Source: Burkholderiaceae bacterium
GTDB taxonomy: Bacteria > Pseudomonadota > Gammaproteobacteria > Burkholderiales > Burkholderiaceae
Assembly: GCA_021166835.1 (NCBI GenBank)
Contig: JAJPEN010000067.1
Location: 1-10,669, forward strand
Length of the DNA: 10,669 bases
Reading direction: 5' to 3'
The translations under genes were made by a program, and so were the position numbers. Numbering within the stretch: the first letter of the stretch is position 1; every line of letters begins with the position of its first letter. Below the pieces are notes generated by a model, which was not told where the DNA came from, searched no databases, and worked only from the letters and a program-made list of their open reading frames with translations. This document shows positions 1 to 6,508 of this stretch, piece by piece.

Positions 1-692
1 TCTCGAACCTGCACGCCTATTACGGCCAGAGCCACGTCCTGCAGGGCGTGAGCCTGCGCATCGAGGCGGGCGAGGCGGTCGGCCTGCTCGGGCGCAACGG
101 CATGGGCAAGACCACGCTGATCCGCAGCATGCTGCGCCTGATGCGCTCGACCACCGGACGCATCGCGATCGGCGGCCGCGATCGCTCCGGCGAGCGCCCC
201 GATCGCGTCGCGCGGCTGGGCATCGGCTACGTGCCCGAAGGGCGGGGCATCTTCCCCAACCTGAGCGTTCGCGAGAATCTCATCATGGCGGCGCGCCCCG
301 GCGTGCGCGGCCAGGTCGACTGGACGCTCGACCGGGTGCTCGCCGCCTTTCCGCGACTCGCCGAGCGGCTGCGCAACGGCGGCAACCAGCTCTCGGGCGG
401 CGAGCAGCAGATGCTCGCGATCGGCCGGGCGCTGATGACGAACCCCGATCTCATCGTGCTCGACGAGGCCACCGAGGGGCTCGCGCCGCTGGTCGTGCGC
501 GAGATCTGGCGAATCGTCGCGAGCATCCGCGAAAGCGGCATCGCCTCGCTCGTCGTCGATCGCAACTATCGCGCGGTGCTCGCGCACACCGAACGCTGCG
601 TCGTGCTCGAGCGCGGCCGCGTCGTGCTCGAGGGCAGCTCGGCGTCGCTCGCGGCCGACGAGCGCGCGCTGCAGACCTACCTGGGCGTCTGA
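1..692 (+). CDS. livF: Branched-chain amino-acid type ABC transporter ATPase (LivF family), 5' truncated
   Basis: The reading frame is open from base 3 and ends in TGA at 690-692, giving 229 residues; E. coli LivF has about 237, so only a few N-terminal residues are missing. A GTG at 48 is in frame, but the residues before it (NLHAYYGQSHVLQG) are the normal first strands of a LivF domain, so the gene begins left of the window. Numbering from base 3, Walker A is GRNGMGKTT (30-38), the LivF-typical YVPEGRGIF follows, the signature is LSGGEQQ (130-136), and Walker B is LIVLDEATEGLAP (150-162). The family is known to work at the cytoplasmic face, paired with LivG and the LivHM permeases, for import of branched-chain amino acids, amides or urea; the substrate cannot be read from the ATPase. 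The switch region is VDRN (185-188), where E. coli LivF has VEQN and most ABC proteins have a histidine. It is probably the last gene of its operon, since the next gene is convergent. Confidence 0.9.
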   Translation, partial: SNLHAYYGQSHVLQGVSLRIEAGEAVGLLGRNGMGKTTLIRSMLRLMRSTTGRIAIGGRDRSGERPDRVARLGIGYVPEGRGIFPNLSVRENLIMAARPGVRGQVDWTLDRVLAAFPRLAERLRNGGNQLSGGEQQMLAIGRALMTNPDLIVLDEATEGLAPLVVREIWRIVASIRESGIASLVVDRNYRAVLAHTERCVVLERGRVVLEGSSASLAADERALQTYLGV

Positions 693-703
693 GAAGATGC
701 GGC

Positions 704-717
704 GCGCCGCCCGGCGC
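704..717. other. GC-only inverted repeat between convergent genes
   Basis: GCGCCG and CGGCGC (704-709 and 712-717) flank two bases and can form a short GC hairpin twelve bases after the livF stop. It also overlaps a 12-bp palindrome at 699-710. There is no T-run on either strand, so it does not look like a standard intrinsic terminator. It may help end transcription from one or both of the converging genes. The rest of 693-814 shows no gene. Confidence 0.3.
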
Positions 718-762
718 GGTCGGCGCAGAGCCGTTCCTGCGTGGTTCGTCGCGTGATGCGGA

Positions 763-822
763 TCGGTGCGCCGGGGTCAGTGCGACACGCGCGTCGCGGG
801 TCGGTGCGTCGCGATCAGTGCG
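763..822. repeat. Imperfect 22-bp direct repeat
   Basis: Two copies, 763-784 and 801-822, share TCGGTGCG at the start and TCAGTGCG at the end, with a few differences between. Their starts are 38 bp apart. The second copy runs over the stop codon of the minus-strand ATPase gene. This is a minor feature, perhaps a local duplication; no function is assigned. Confidence 0.4.
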
Positions 823-2044
823 CCGCGCTCGCCGTCTGCTGCACGTCGAAGGTCACGACGTGGTCGGCGTCGAAGCGGATCCCGATGCTCTCGCCGATCG
901 CATGATCGTGGTGGCTCGGCACCAGCGCGAGCAGCGTCGCGCCGCTGGGCAGGCGCAGCGTGTAGAGGAACTGCGCGCCGCGGAAGGCCTTGCGCACCAC
1001 CTGCGCGCGCAGCGTGCTGGCGTCGTCGTGGACGACGTCGTCGGGCCGCAGCAGCACGAGCACCTCGCCGCGCGTGTTGGCGGCGGCGCCGGCGATTGCC
1101 TGGTCGATGCGCGCGTGGATCGGCAGTACGCCCAGCTCGATGTGGACCTGCGACCTGCCGTCGCGATGCTCGACGATGCCGGGCAGGAACGCCCCCAGCC
1201 CGACGAAGTCGGCGACTTCGCGCGTGGCCGGCTGATGGTAGAGGCGGTAGGGCGTGTCCCACTGCTCGATGCGCCCGGCCTGCATGACGCCTACGCGATC
1301 GGCCAGCGCGAAAGCCTCGTACTGGTCGTGCGTGACGAGCAGGGCGGTGGTGCCGGCGCGCTTGAGGATCTCGCGCAGGTCGAGCGCGAGCCGCTCGCGC
1401 AGGTCGGGGTCGAGGTTCGAGAAGGGTTCGTCGAGCAGCAGGATCGACGGCGCCGGCGCGAGCGCGCGCGCCAGCGCCACGCGCTGCTGCTGCCCGCCCG
1501 ACAGCTCGTGCGGAAAGCGCGCGCCGCTGCCCGGCAGCCCCACCAGTTCGAGCATCTCGCGCACGCGTTGCGCGCGCTGGGCGGCGGTGTGCCGGCGCAG
1601 GCCGAAGCCGACGTTGCCGGCGACGTCCAGATGCGGGAACAGCGCGTAGTCCTGGAAGACCACGCCCACGCCGCGCCGTTCCGGTTCGGTCCACTTCTGC
1701 GGCGACGCGACGCATTGCGCATCGATGTGCACGCAACCGCTTTGCGGGCGCAGGAAGCCGGCGATCGTGCGCAGCGCGGTCGTCTTGCCGCAGCCCGACG
1801 CGCCGAGCAGGCAGCCAATCTCGCCGCGGCGAAGGCGAAAGCTCAGCCGATCGAGCGCCGCGATCTTCGAGCGGGCCGCGCCGAAGGAGACGCACAGCTC
1901 CTCCACCTGCAGCGCGGCGTCGGCGCCGTCCGCCGCGCCTCGGTTCGCCCCTCGGTTCGCCCCTCGGTTCGCGCCTTCGATCGCTCTCTCGCCCGCGTTC
2001 TCGACCGAGCAGCTGGAGACCGTGCCCGGGAATCGTGCGCCCAT
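815..2044 (-). CDS. fbpC: Fe(3+)-type ABC transporter ATP-binding protein (FbpC family)
   Basis: A 409-residue ATPase expected to power import at the inner membrane together with an FbpB-type permease. Motifs in order: Walker A GASGCGKTT (81-89), Q-loop VFQDYALFPH (129-138), signature LSGGQQQR (181-188), Walker B ILLLDEP (201-207), D-loop NLD (210-212) and H-loop VTHD with His239. After about residue 285 there is a C-terminal region like the TOBE-type regulatory part of this family, followed by a poorly conserved tail. The ATG at 2042-2044 is preceded by AGG at eight bases' spacing. It gives a 45-residue alanine/glycine-rich extension with three ANRG repeats before the first domain strand. 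A GTG at 1904-1906 (Val47) would remove the extension but has no ribosome binding site in front of it. The permease at 2085 is the likely partner, in divergent orientation. Iron is the usual substrate of the family, but Fbp-like systems also carry other ligands, so specificity is inferred. Confidence 0.88.
   Translation of the reverse strand: MGARFPGTVSSCSVENAGERAIEGANRGANRGANRGAADGADAALQVEELCVSFGAARSKIAALDRLSFRLRRGEIGCLLGASGCGKTTALRTIAGFLRPQSGCVHIDAQCVASPQKWTEPERRGVGVVFQDYALFPHLDVAGNVGFGLRRHTAAQRAQRVREMLELVGLPGSGARFPHELSGGQQQRVALARALAPAPSILLLDEPFSNLDPDLRERLALDLREILKRAGTTALLVTHDQYEAFALADRVGVMQAGRIEQWDTPYRLYHQPATREVADFVGLGAFLPGIVEHRDGRSQVHIELGVLPIHARIDQAIAGAAANTRGEVLVLLRPDDVVHDDASTLRAQVVRKAFRGAQFLYTLRLPSGATLLALVPSHHDHAIGESIGIRFDADHVVTFDVQQTASAAH
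1938..1973. repeat. Three tandem 12-bp repeats in the 5' end of the ATPase gene
   Basis: The unit CCTCGGTTCGCC occurs at 1938-1949 and 1950-1961, and with one final change at 1962-1973. On the minus strand it encodes ANRG three times in the extension before the ABC domain. The length is a multiple of three, so gain or loss of a unit would keep the reading frame. This is typical of slippage-generated low-complexity sequence. Confidence 0.85.
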
Positions 2045-2060
2045 TGCAAATGCCTATAAT
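2032..2060 (+). promoter_or_regulatory. Probable sigma-70 promoter of the permease gene
   Basis: TATAAT at 2055-2060 is a perfect -10 box. Counting seven bases on, transcription would start near 2067, about 18 bases before the GTG start at 2085. The matching -35 position (2032-2037, inside the divergent ATPase gene) is not a good match, so an activator may be needed or the box may be fortuitous. An AGGA at about 2069-2072 could serve as ribosome binding site, with long spacing. Confidence 0.5.
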
Positions 2061-2072
2061 TCGCAGTCAGGA

Positions 2073-2078
2073 ATTCTA
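2073..2078 (-). promoter_or_regulatory. Possible -10 box for the minus-strand ATPase gene
   Basis: On the minus strand, 2078 to 2073 reads TAGAAT, one mismatch from the -10 consensus. It would start transcription near 2066, about 22 bases before the ATPase ATG. No good -35 is visible at 2095-2102, which lies in the permease coding region. An alternative on the same strand is TATAGG (2057 to 2052) with TTGCTA upstream at 18-bp spacing, which would leave almost no leader. Confidence 0.35.
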
Positions 2079-2084
2079 GCAACC

Positions 2085-3761
2085 GTGACGCCGAACAGCA
2101 CGTTGCGGCGAAGCGCCGCGCCGACCGGAGTATCGTCCGCGCAACTGCTTGGTGCAGGTTCGGTCCTCGGCTCGCTGGTCGTCGTGCTGCCGATCGTCGC
2201 GGTCATCTGGCTCGCATTCTCCGCCTCGGGGGCGGATTCCGCCGCCGACGGCGGCGTGCTGAGGCACCTGTTCGGCACCGTGCTGCCGCGCTACACGCTC
2301 ACCACCGCCAAGCTCGCCGTGATGGTACTCGCCGTCGTGCTGTGGATCGGCGTGAGCACCGGCTGGCTGGTCGCCGCCTACGACTTCCCCGGCCGACAGG
2401 CGCTGTCGTGGATGCTGGTGCTGCCGCTGTCGACGCCGGCTTTCGTGATGGCCTACGCGTACACCGACTTCCTCGCGAGCTACGGAGCGTTGCAGAGCAG
2501 CTTTCGCGCGCTCACCGGGCTGCAGGTGGGCGAGTACTGGTTTCCCGACATCCATTCGTGGCCGGCCGCCGGGCTCTTTCTGGGCCTGGCGCTGTACCCG
2601 TACGTCTACCTGCTCGCGCGTGCGGCCTTCGCCGACCGCAGTCCGTCGCTGGCCGATGCCGCGCGCTCCCTGGGCATGAGCGGTCGTCGCGCCTGGTGGC
2701 GCATCACCTGGCCGGTCGCGCGTCCGGCGGTCGTCGCAGGTTGTGCGCTCGCATTGATGGAAACGCTGGCCGATTTCGGCACTGTCGCTTATTTTTCCGT
2801 CGATTCATTTACAGCAGGCATCTACCGCGCGTGGCAGGCGATGGGCGATCGGGTAGGGGCCGCGCGTCTGGCGGTGATGCTGCTCGTGCTCGTCGTCGCG
2901 TTGCTGCTCGTCGAGCGCGGCCAGCGCGGCCGGATGCAGTTCCACGTTCGCAACCCGCGGCCGGCGCCGCGCGTACGGCTGCAGGGCGGTGCCGCACTGC
3001 GGGCGACGCTCGCCTGCGCGCTGCCGATCGTCTTCGGCTTCGTGCTGCCGGCGACGCTGCTCGTCGTCGAGTGGATCGACGGCGGCGCCTTGCTCGATGC
3101 GCGCCTGCTCCAGTGGATCCGCAACACGGCGATCCTCGCCGGCGGCGGCGTGCTGGTCGTGCTGCCGGGGGCGCTCGTTGCCACCTATGCGGCGCGACTG
3201 GGCGCCGCGCCGATGCTGCGTGGCGCGCTCGTGCTGGCGAACACCGGCTATGCGCTGCCGGGCGTCGTGCTGGGCGTAGGCCTGTTGATCCTCTCCGGTT
3301 GGGCGGATCGCGTGCTCGCGCCGATCATGTCGGTCTTCGGCGTGCCGGCGCTGTTCGCCGGCGGCAGCGCCGTCGCCTGCATCTACGCCTATGCCGTGCG
3401 CTTCTTTTCCGTCGCCTATCAGAGCGTCGAGTCGGGGCTCGCGCGCATCGGGCCGTCGATGGACCAGAGCGCGCGCAGCCTGGGGCGCCGGCCGCTGCAG
3501 GTGCTGCGCGAGATCCACTGGCCGCTGATGCGCCGCAGCGTGGGCGCGGCGGCGCTGCTCGTGTTCATCGACTGCCTGAAGGAGCTGCCGGCCACGCTCG
3601 TGCTGCGCCCCTTCGATTTCGACACGCTCGCCGTCGTCACCTACCAGTTCGCTTCGGACGAGCGGCTTGCCGAGGCCGCGCTGCCGGCGCTGATGATCGT
3701 GATCGTCGGCGTCGTTCCGGTCGTCTGGCTGTCGCGCGTCGCACTGTCGGAAAAACGCTGA
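2085..3761 (+). CDS. fbpB: Fe(3+)-type ABC transporter permease, two fused transmembrane halves (FbpB family)
   Basis: A 558-residue inner-membrane protein built as two permease domains in tandem, as in FbpB/SfuB-type ferric-iron importers. Each half carries the cytoplasmic EAA loop that docks on the ATPase: DAARSLGMSGRR...ITWP at about 191-210 and QSARSLGRRPLQ...IHWP at about 461-480. The first strongly hydrophobic segment is near residues 20-45. A polar linker (VERGQRGRMQFHVRNPRPAPR) divides the halves. Conserved family stretches include ETLADFGTVAYFS in half one and CLKELPATLVLRPF in half two. The GTG at 2085 is chosen because it directly precedes the first membrane segment. The frame stays open far upstream (to 1725), but that part is antisense to the ATPase gene and not protein-like. 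The ATPase partner is the divergent gene at 815-2044. The periplasmic binding protein is missing from the window. Substrate (Fe3+) is inferred from family. Confidence 0.88.
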   Translation: MTPNSTLRRSAAPTGVSSAQLLGAGSVLGSLVVVLPIVAVIWLAFSASGADSAADGGVLRHLFGTVLPRYTLTTAKLAVMVLAVVLWIGVSTGWLVAAYDFPGRQALSWMLVLPLSTPAFVMAYAYTDFLASYGALQSSFRALTGLQVGEYWFPDIHSWPAAGLFLGLALYPYVYLLARAAFADRSPSLADAARSLGMSGRRAWWRITWPVARPAVVAGCALALMETLADFGTVAYFSVDSFTAGIYRAWQAMGDRVGAARLAVMLLVLVVALLLVERGQRGRMQFHVRNPRPAPRVRLQGGAALRATLACALPIVFGFVLPATLLVVEWIDGGALLDARLLQWIRNTAILAGGGVLVVLPGALVATYAARLGAAPMLRGALVLANTGYALPGVVLGVGLLILSGWADRVLAPIMSVFGVPALFAGGSAVACIYAYAVRFFSVAYQSVESGLARIGPSMDQSARSLGRRPLQVLREIHWPLMRRSVGAAALLVFIDCLKELPATLVLRPFDFDTLAVVTYQFASDERLAEAALPALMIVIVGVVPVVWLSRVALSEKR

Positions 3762-3788
3762 CGACACGCGAAAACCGCCGCGTCGCGT

Positions 3789-3817
3789 ACGCATCGTTCG
3801 CCGCACTGCGGTATACT
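3789..3817 (+). promoter_or_regulatory. Probable promoter of the tRNA-Val gene
   Basis: TATACT at 3812-3817 is a near-consensus -10 box. Transcription would begin near 3824, about five bases before the mature tRNA end at 3829. The stretch between the box and the start (CGTGCGC) is GC-rich, as in stable-RNA promoters under stringent control. The -35 position (about 3789-3794) is a weak match. The promoter may also feed thrS and the genes after it. Confidence 0.6.
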
Positions 3818-3828
3818 CGTGCGCTTTC

Positions 3829-3905
3829 AGGCGCGTAGCTCAGCTGGTTAGAGCACCACCTTGACATGGTGGGGGTCGGTGGTTCGAGTCCACTCGCGCC
3901 TACCA
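3829..3905 (+). tRNA. tRNA-Val, anticodon GAC
   Basis: A complete 77-base cloverleaf with encoded CCA. The acceptor strand AGGCGCG (3829-3835) pairs with CGCGCCT before the discriminator A and CCA (3903-3905). The D-arm begins TAGCTCAGCTGGTTAGAGC. The anticodon stem CCACC/GGTGG encloses the loop TTGACAT, giving anticodon GAC, which reads GUC and GUU. The T-arm is GGTGG-TTCGAGT-CCACT with one G-T pair at its base. thrS follows after 69 bases with no terminator between, so tRNA and mRNA may share a transcript and be separated by tRNA processing. Confidence 0.97.
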
Positions 3906-3911
3906 GCTCGC

Positions 3912-3926
3912 GTCGATCGAATCGAC
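3912..3926 (+). other. Small hairpin just after the tRNA
   Basis: GTCGAT (3912-3917) and ATCGAC (3921-3926) form a 6-bp stem with a 3-base loop, six bases past the tRNA CCA. No T-run follows, so it is not an intrinsic terminator. It may assist 3' processing of the tRNA or lie in the thrS leader. The remaining leader to 3974 shows no convincing copy of a tRNA-Thr-like operator. Confidence 0.35.
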
Positions 3927-3974
3927 CCGCGTCCCGAAAAGCGCCGCAGGCCGCGCCTGACGGTCCGACTCGAC

Positions 3975-5894
3975 ATGATCCAGATCACCCTTCCCGATGG
4001 TTCGCAGCGCAGCTTCGACGCGCCGCCCACCGTGGCCGACGTCGCGGCTTCGATCGGCAGCGGACTCGCGCGCGCTGCGCTCGCCGGCAAGGTGGACGGC
4101 AAGCTCGTCGACACCTCGTACCGCATCGAGCGCGACGCGAAAGTCGCCATCGTCACCGAGCGCGATCCGGAAGGGCTGGAGGTGCTGCGCCACTCCACGG
4201 CGCACCTGCTCGCCTATGCGGTGAAAACGCTGTTCCCCGACGCGCAGGTCACGATCGGTCCGGTAATAGAAAACGGCTTCTATTACGACTTCTCCTACAA
4301 GAGACCGTTCACGCCCGAGGACCTGCAGGCGATCGAGGCGAAGATGGCCGAACTGGCGAGGCGCGACGAGCCGGTCGTCTGCGAGCGCTGGGATCGCAAC
4401 GAAGCCGTGCGCTTCTTCGAATCGATCGGCGAGCGCTACAAGGCCGAGATCATCGCGTCGATCCCGTCGAGCGAACCGATCACGCTGTACCGCGAGGGCG
4501 AATTCGTCGACCTGTGTCGCGGCCCGCACGTGCCGTCCACCGGCCGGCTGAAGGTCTTCAAGCTGATGAAGCTCGCCGGTGCCTACTGGCGCGGCGACTC
4601 GAACAACGAGATGCTGCAGCGCATCTACGGCACTGCCTGGGCGAAGAAGGAGGAGCAGGACGCCTACCTCCACATGCTCGAGGAAGCCGAGAAGCGCGAC
4701 CACCGCAGGCTCGGGCGCGAGCTGGATCTCTTCCACATGCAGGACGAGGCGCCGGGTCTGGTGTTCTGGCACCCGAAGGGCTGGGCGATCTGGCAGCAGG
4801 TCGAGCAGTACATGCGCGGCGTCTATCGCGACACCGGCTATCTCGAGGTGAAGGGCCCGCAGATCCTCGACCGCAGCCTGTGGGAGCGCACCGGCCATTG
4901 GCAGAACTATCGCGAGAACATGTTCACGACCGAGTCGGAGAACCGGTCGTACGCGCTCAAGCCGATGAACTGCCCGGGGCACATCCAGATCTTCAAGTCC
5001 GACCTGCGCTCGTACCGCGATCTCCCGTTGCGCTACGGCGAGTTCGGACAGTGCCATCGCAACGAGCCGTCGGGTGCGCTGCACGGCATCATGCGCGTGC
5101 GCGGCTTCACGCAGGACGACGGTCACGCCTTCGTCACCGAAGAGCAGATCCTCGACGAGTGCGTCGCGTTCACGCGCGACCTGCAGCGCGTCTACCGCGA
5201 CTTCGGCTTCGAGCGCATCCTGTATCGCATCGCCACGCGCCCGGAAATGCGCGTCGGCTCCGATGCGTTGTGGGACAAGGCCGAGGCCGCGCTCGAGGAG
5301 AGCCTGCGCCGCGCCGGCGTCGAGTTCACCATCGCGCCGGGCGAGGGCGCCTTCTACGGCCCGAAGATCGAGTACACGTTGAAAGACGCGATCGGCCGCG
5401 CCTGGCAGTGCGGAACCATCCAGGTCGACTTCAACATGGCCGGGCTGCTCGGCGCGGAATACGTCGCCGAAGACAACTCGCGGCGCGTGCCGGTGATGCT
5501 GCACCGGGCGATCGTGGGCTCGATGGAGCGCTTCATCGGCATCCTGATCGAGAACCACGCGGGCGCGATGCCGATGTGGCTCGCGCCGGTGCAGGCGGTG
5601 GTCGCGACGATCACCGAGGGACAGGCGCCCTACGCCAGCGAGGTTGCGGAAAGCCTCGCAAAACAAGGGTTTAGGGTCGAATGCGATTTGCGGAACGAAA
5701 AGATCAACTATAAAATCCGCGAGCACAGCCTGCAGAAGGTGCCGTACATCCTCGTCGTCGGCGACAAGGAGCGGCAGGCTGGCAAGGTAGCCGTGCGCGC
5801 GCGCGGGGGTGCCGAGGTCGGTGTCCTCGATGTCGGGGCGTTCGCGGCGCGGCTGTCCGAAGACGTCGCGCTGAAGCGATCCCAACCGCAATGA
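3975..5894 (+). CDS. thrS: Threonine--tRNA ligase
   Basis: This cytoplasmic class II synthetase charges tRNA-Thr with threonine using ATP. The ATG at 3975 gives 639 residues (E. coli 642) beginning [11 protein letters not shown], the normal TGS-domain start. The open frame extends back into the tRNA but has no protein-like content there. Order of parts: TGS domain (about 1-62), editing domain with HSTAHLL and LCRGPH, catalytic core, and C-terminal anticodon-binding domain (from about 540). The key residues are present: editing-site His73, His77, Cys181 and His185; zinc ligands Cys333 (NCPGH), His384 (DDGH) and His510 (MLHRAIVG); motif-2 arginine Arg362 (CHRNE). These fall at or one position from the E. 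coli numbers. No clear ribosome binding site is seen before the ATG. It is the first protein gene of the translation cluster; infC follows after 86 bases. Confidence 0.97.
   Translation: MIQITLPDGSQRSFDAPPTVADVAASIGSGLARAALAGKVDGKLVDTSYRIERDAKVAIVTERDPEGLEVLRHSTAHLLAYAVKTLFPDAQVTIGPVIENGFYYDFSYKRPFTPEDLQAIEAKMAELARRDEPVVCERWDRNEAVRFFESIGERYKAEIIASIPSSEPITLYREGEFVDLCRGPHVPSTGRLKVFKLMKLAGAYWRGDSNNEMLQRIYGTAWAKKEEQDAYLHMLEEAEKRDHRRLGRELDLFHMQDEAPGLVFWHPKGWAIWQQVEQYMRGVYRDTGYLEVKGPQILDRSLWERTGHWQNYRENMFTTESENRSYALKPMNCPGHIQIFKSDLRSYRDLPLRYGEFGQCHRNEPSGALHGIMRVRGFTQDDGHAFVTEEQILDECVAFTRDLQRVYRDFGFERILYRIATRPEMRVGSDALWDKAEAALEESLRRAGVEFTIAPGEGAFYGPKIEYTLKDAIGRAWQCGTIQVDFNMAGLLGAEYVAEDNSRRVPVMLHRAIVGSMERFIGILIENHAGAMPMWLAPVQAVVATITEGQAPYASEVAESLAKQGFRVECDLRNEKINYKIREHSLQKVPYILVVGDKERQAGKVAVRARGGAEVGVLDVGAFAARLSEDVALKRSQPQ
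4263..4286 (+). repeat. Perfect 9-bp AT-rich inverted repeat inside thrS
   Basis: GTAATAGAA (4263-4271) and TTCTATTAC (4278-4286) are exact inverted copies around the 6-base loop AACGGC. The stretch encodes VIENGFYYD in the editing domain. It uses codons ATA, GAA and TAT in a gene that otherwise prefers GC-ending codons, so the pairing is not forced by the protein. Confidence 0.8.
5688..5716 (+). promoter_or_regulatory. Possible internal promoter in the 3' end of thrS, for infC
   Basis: TTGCGG (5688-5693) is followed after 17 bp by TAAAAT (5711-5716), with an alternative box TATAAA at 5709-5714. They lie in an AT-rich island of thrS where codons such as TAT AAA replace the usual TAC AAG. Transcription would start near 5723, about 258 bases before infC. 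In E. coli, infC has promoters inside thrS, so the position makes sense. The -35 match is only three of six. Confidence 0.4.
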
Positions 5895-5902
5895 CTCGCC
5901 GT

Positions 5903-5916
5903 GCTCCCCGGGGAGC
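5903..5916. other. 14-bp palindrome between thrS and infC
   Basis: GCTCCCCGGGGAGC at 5903-5916 is a perfect palindrome, eight bases after the thrS stop. As RNA it could fold as a 5-bp stem with a 4-base loop. No T-run follows, so it is probably not a terminator. It could attenuate or pause transcription into infC. The remainder of the 86-base gap holds the infC ribosome binding site. Confidence 0.4.
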
Positions 5917-5968
5917 GGGCGTCGTCGTTGCTTTCGGCGTTGCGCTCGGCCATTTCTTCTAACGAATC

Positions 5969-5972
5969 GGAG
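5969..5972 (+). promoter_or_regulatory. Ribosome binding site of infC
   Basis: GGAG at 5969-5972 stands eight bases before the ATC codon at 5981. It supports initiation at this unusual codon rather than at the ATG at 6095, which lies inside the conserved N-terminal domain. Confidence 0.7.
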
Positions 5973-5980
5973 AACGCAGC

Positions 5981-6502
5981 ATCGCTACTGAACGCCCGCA
6001 TCGCATCAACGGCGAAATCAACGTCCCCGAGCTGAGACTGGTCGGCATCGACAACGAGCCGATCGGCATCGTCAGTCTGCGGGAGGCGCTTCGGATGGCC
6101 GAAGATGCGGAAGTCGACCTCGTCGAGATCGCGCCCCAGGCCCGGCCCCCCGTAGCCCGACTGATGGACTACGGCAAGTTCAAGTACCAGGAACAGAAGC
6201 GCCAGCACGAGGCGCGGGCCAAGCAGAAGATCATCCAGGTCAAGGAAGTGAAGTTCCGGCCCGGCACCGACGAAGGCGACTACCAGGTCAAGCTGCGCAA
6301 CCTGCGTCGTTTCCTCGACGAAGGCGACAAGGCGAAGATCACGCTGCGCTTCCGCGGCCGCGAGATGGCGCACCAGGAGTTCGGCGTGCGGCTGCTCGAG
6401 CGGGTGCGCACCGACGTCGAAGACCTGGCGCAGGTCGAGCAGATGCCGCGGCTCGAAGGGCGGCAGATGATCATGGTGATCGCGCCGAAGCGCAAGAAAT
6501 AG
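5981..6502 (+). CDS. infC: Translation initiation factor IF-3, starting at ATC
   Basis: IF-3 binds the 30S subunit, keeps it apart from 50S, and checks start-codon and initiator-tRNA pairing. The protein is 173 residues (E. coli 180). The N-terminal domain (1-75) reads [19 protein letters not shown] through [18 protein letters not shown] charged linker follows, then the C-terminal domain (about 88-173) with [18 protein letters not shown] and ending [11 protein letters not shown]. The start is ATC at 5981, with GGAG eight bases before it. The only in-frame ATG early on (6095) would delete 38 residues of the N-domain. IF-3 genes are known to use AUU or similar poor start codons, which lets IF-3 repress its own synthesis by rejecting its own start. 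The same control is inferred here. It is transcribed with or after thrS, and a structured region separates it from rpmI. Confidence 0.96.
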   Translation: MATERPHRINGEINVPELRLVGIDNEPIGIVSLREALRMAEDAEVDLVEIAPQARPPVARLMDYGKFKYQEQKRQHEARAKQKIIQVKEVKFRPGTDEGDYQVKLRNLRRFLDEGDKAKITLRFRGREMAHQEFGVRLLERVRTDVEDLAQVEQMPRLEGRQMIMVIAPKRKK

Positions 6503-6508
6503 CAGTAC

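Noticed and set aside
699..717. Intrinsic terminator after the livF-like gene
   Set aside because: GC hairpins exist, but no T-run follows on either strand, so it is recorded only as an inverted repeat.
818..2059. Long plus-strand open frame (413 codons) opposite the ATPase gene
   Set aside because: The minus strand encodes a clear ABC ATPase with all motifs. The plus-strand product is Arg/Ala/Gln-rich without any domain, as expected of antisense frames in GC-rich DNA.
1725..2084. Upstream extension of the permease frame by 120 codons
   Set aside because: This part is antisense to the ATPase gene and not protein-like. The GTG at 2085 gives a natural membrane-protein start.
3900..5891. Minus-strand open frame of 663 codons opposite thrS
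   Set aside because: It mirrors the codons of an intact ThrRS. The composition is repetitive (Val, Asp, Arg, His) with no recognisable fold; it is a GC-rich shadow.
5903..5916. Intrinsic terminator between thrS and infC
   Set aside because: The palindrome lacks a T-run and sits between co-oriented genes that are normally co-expressed.
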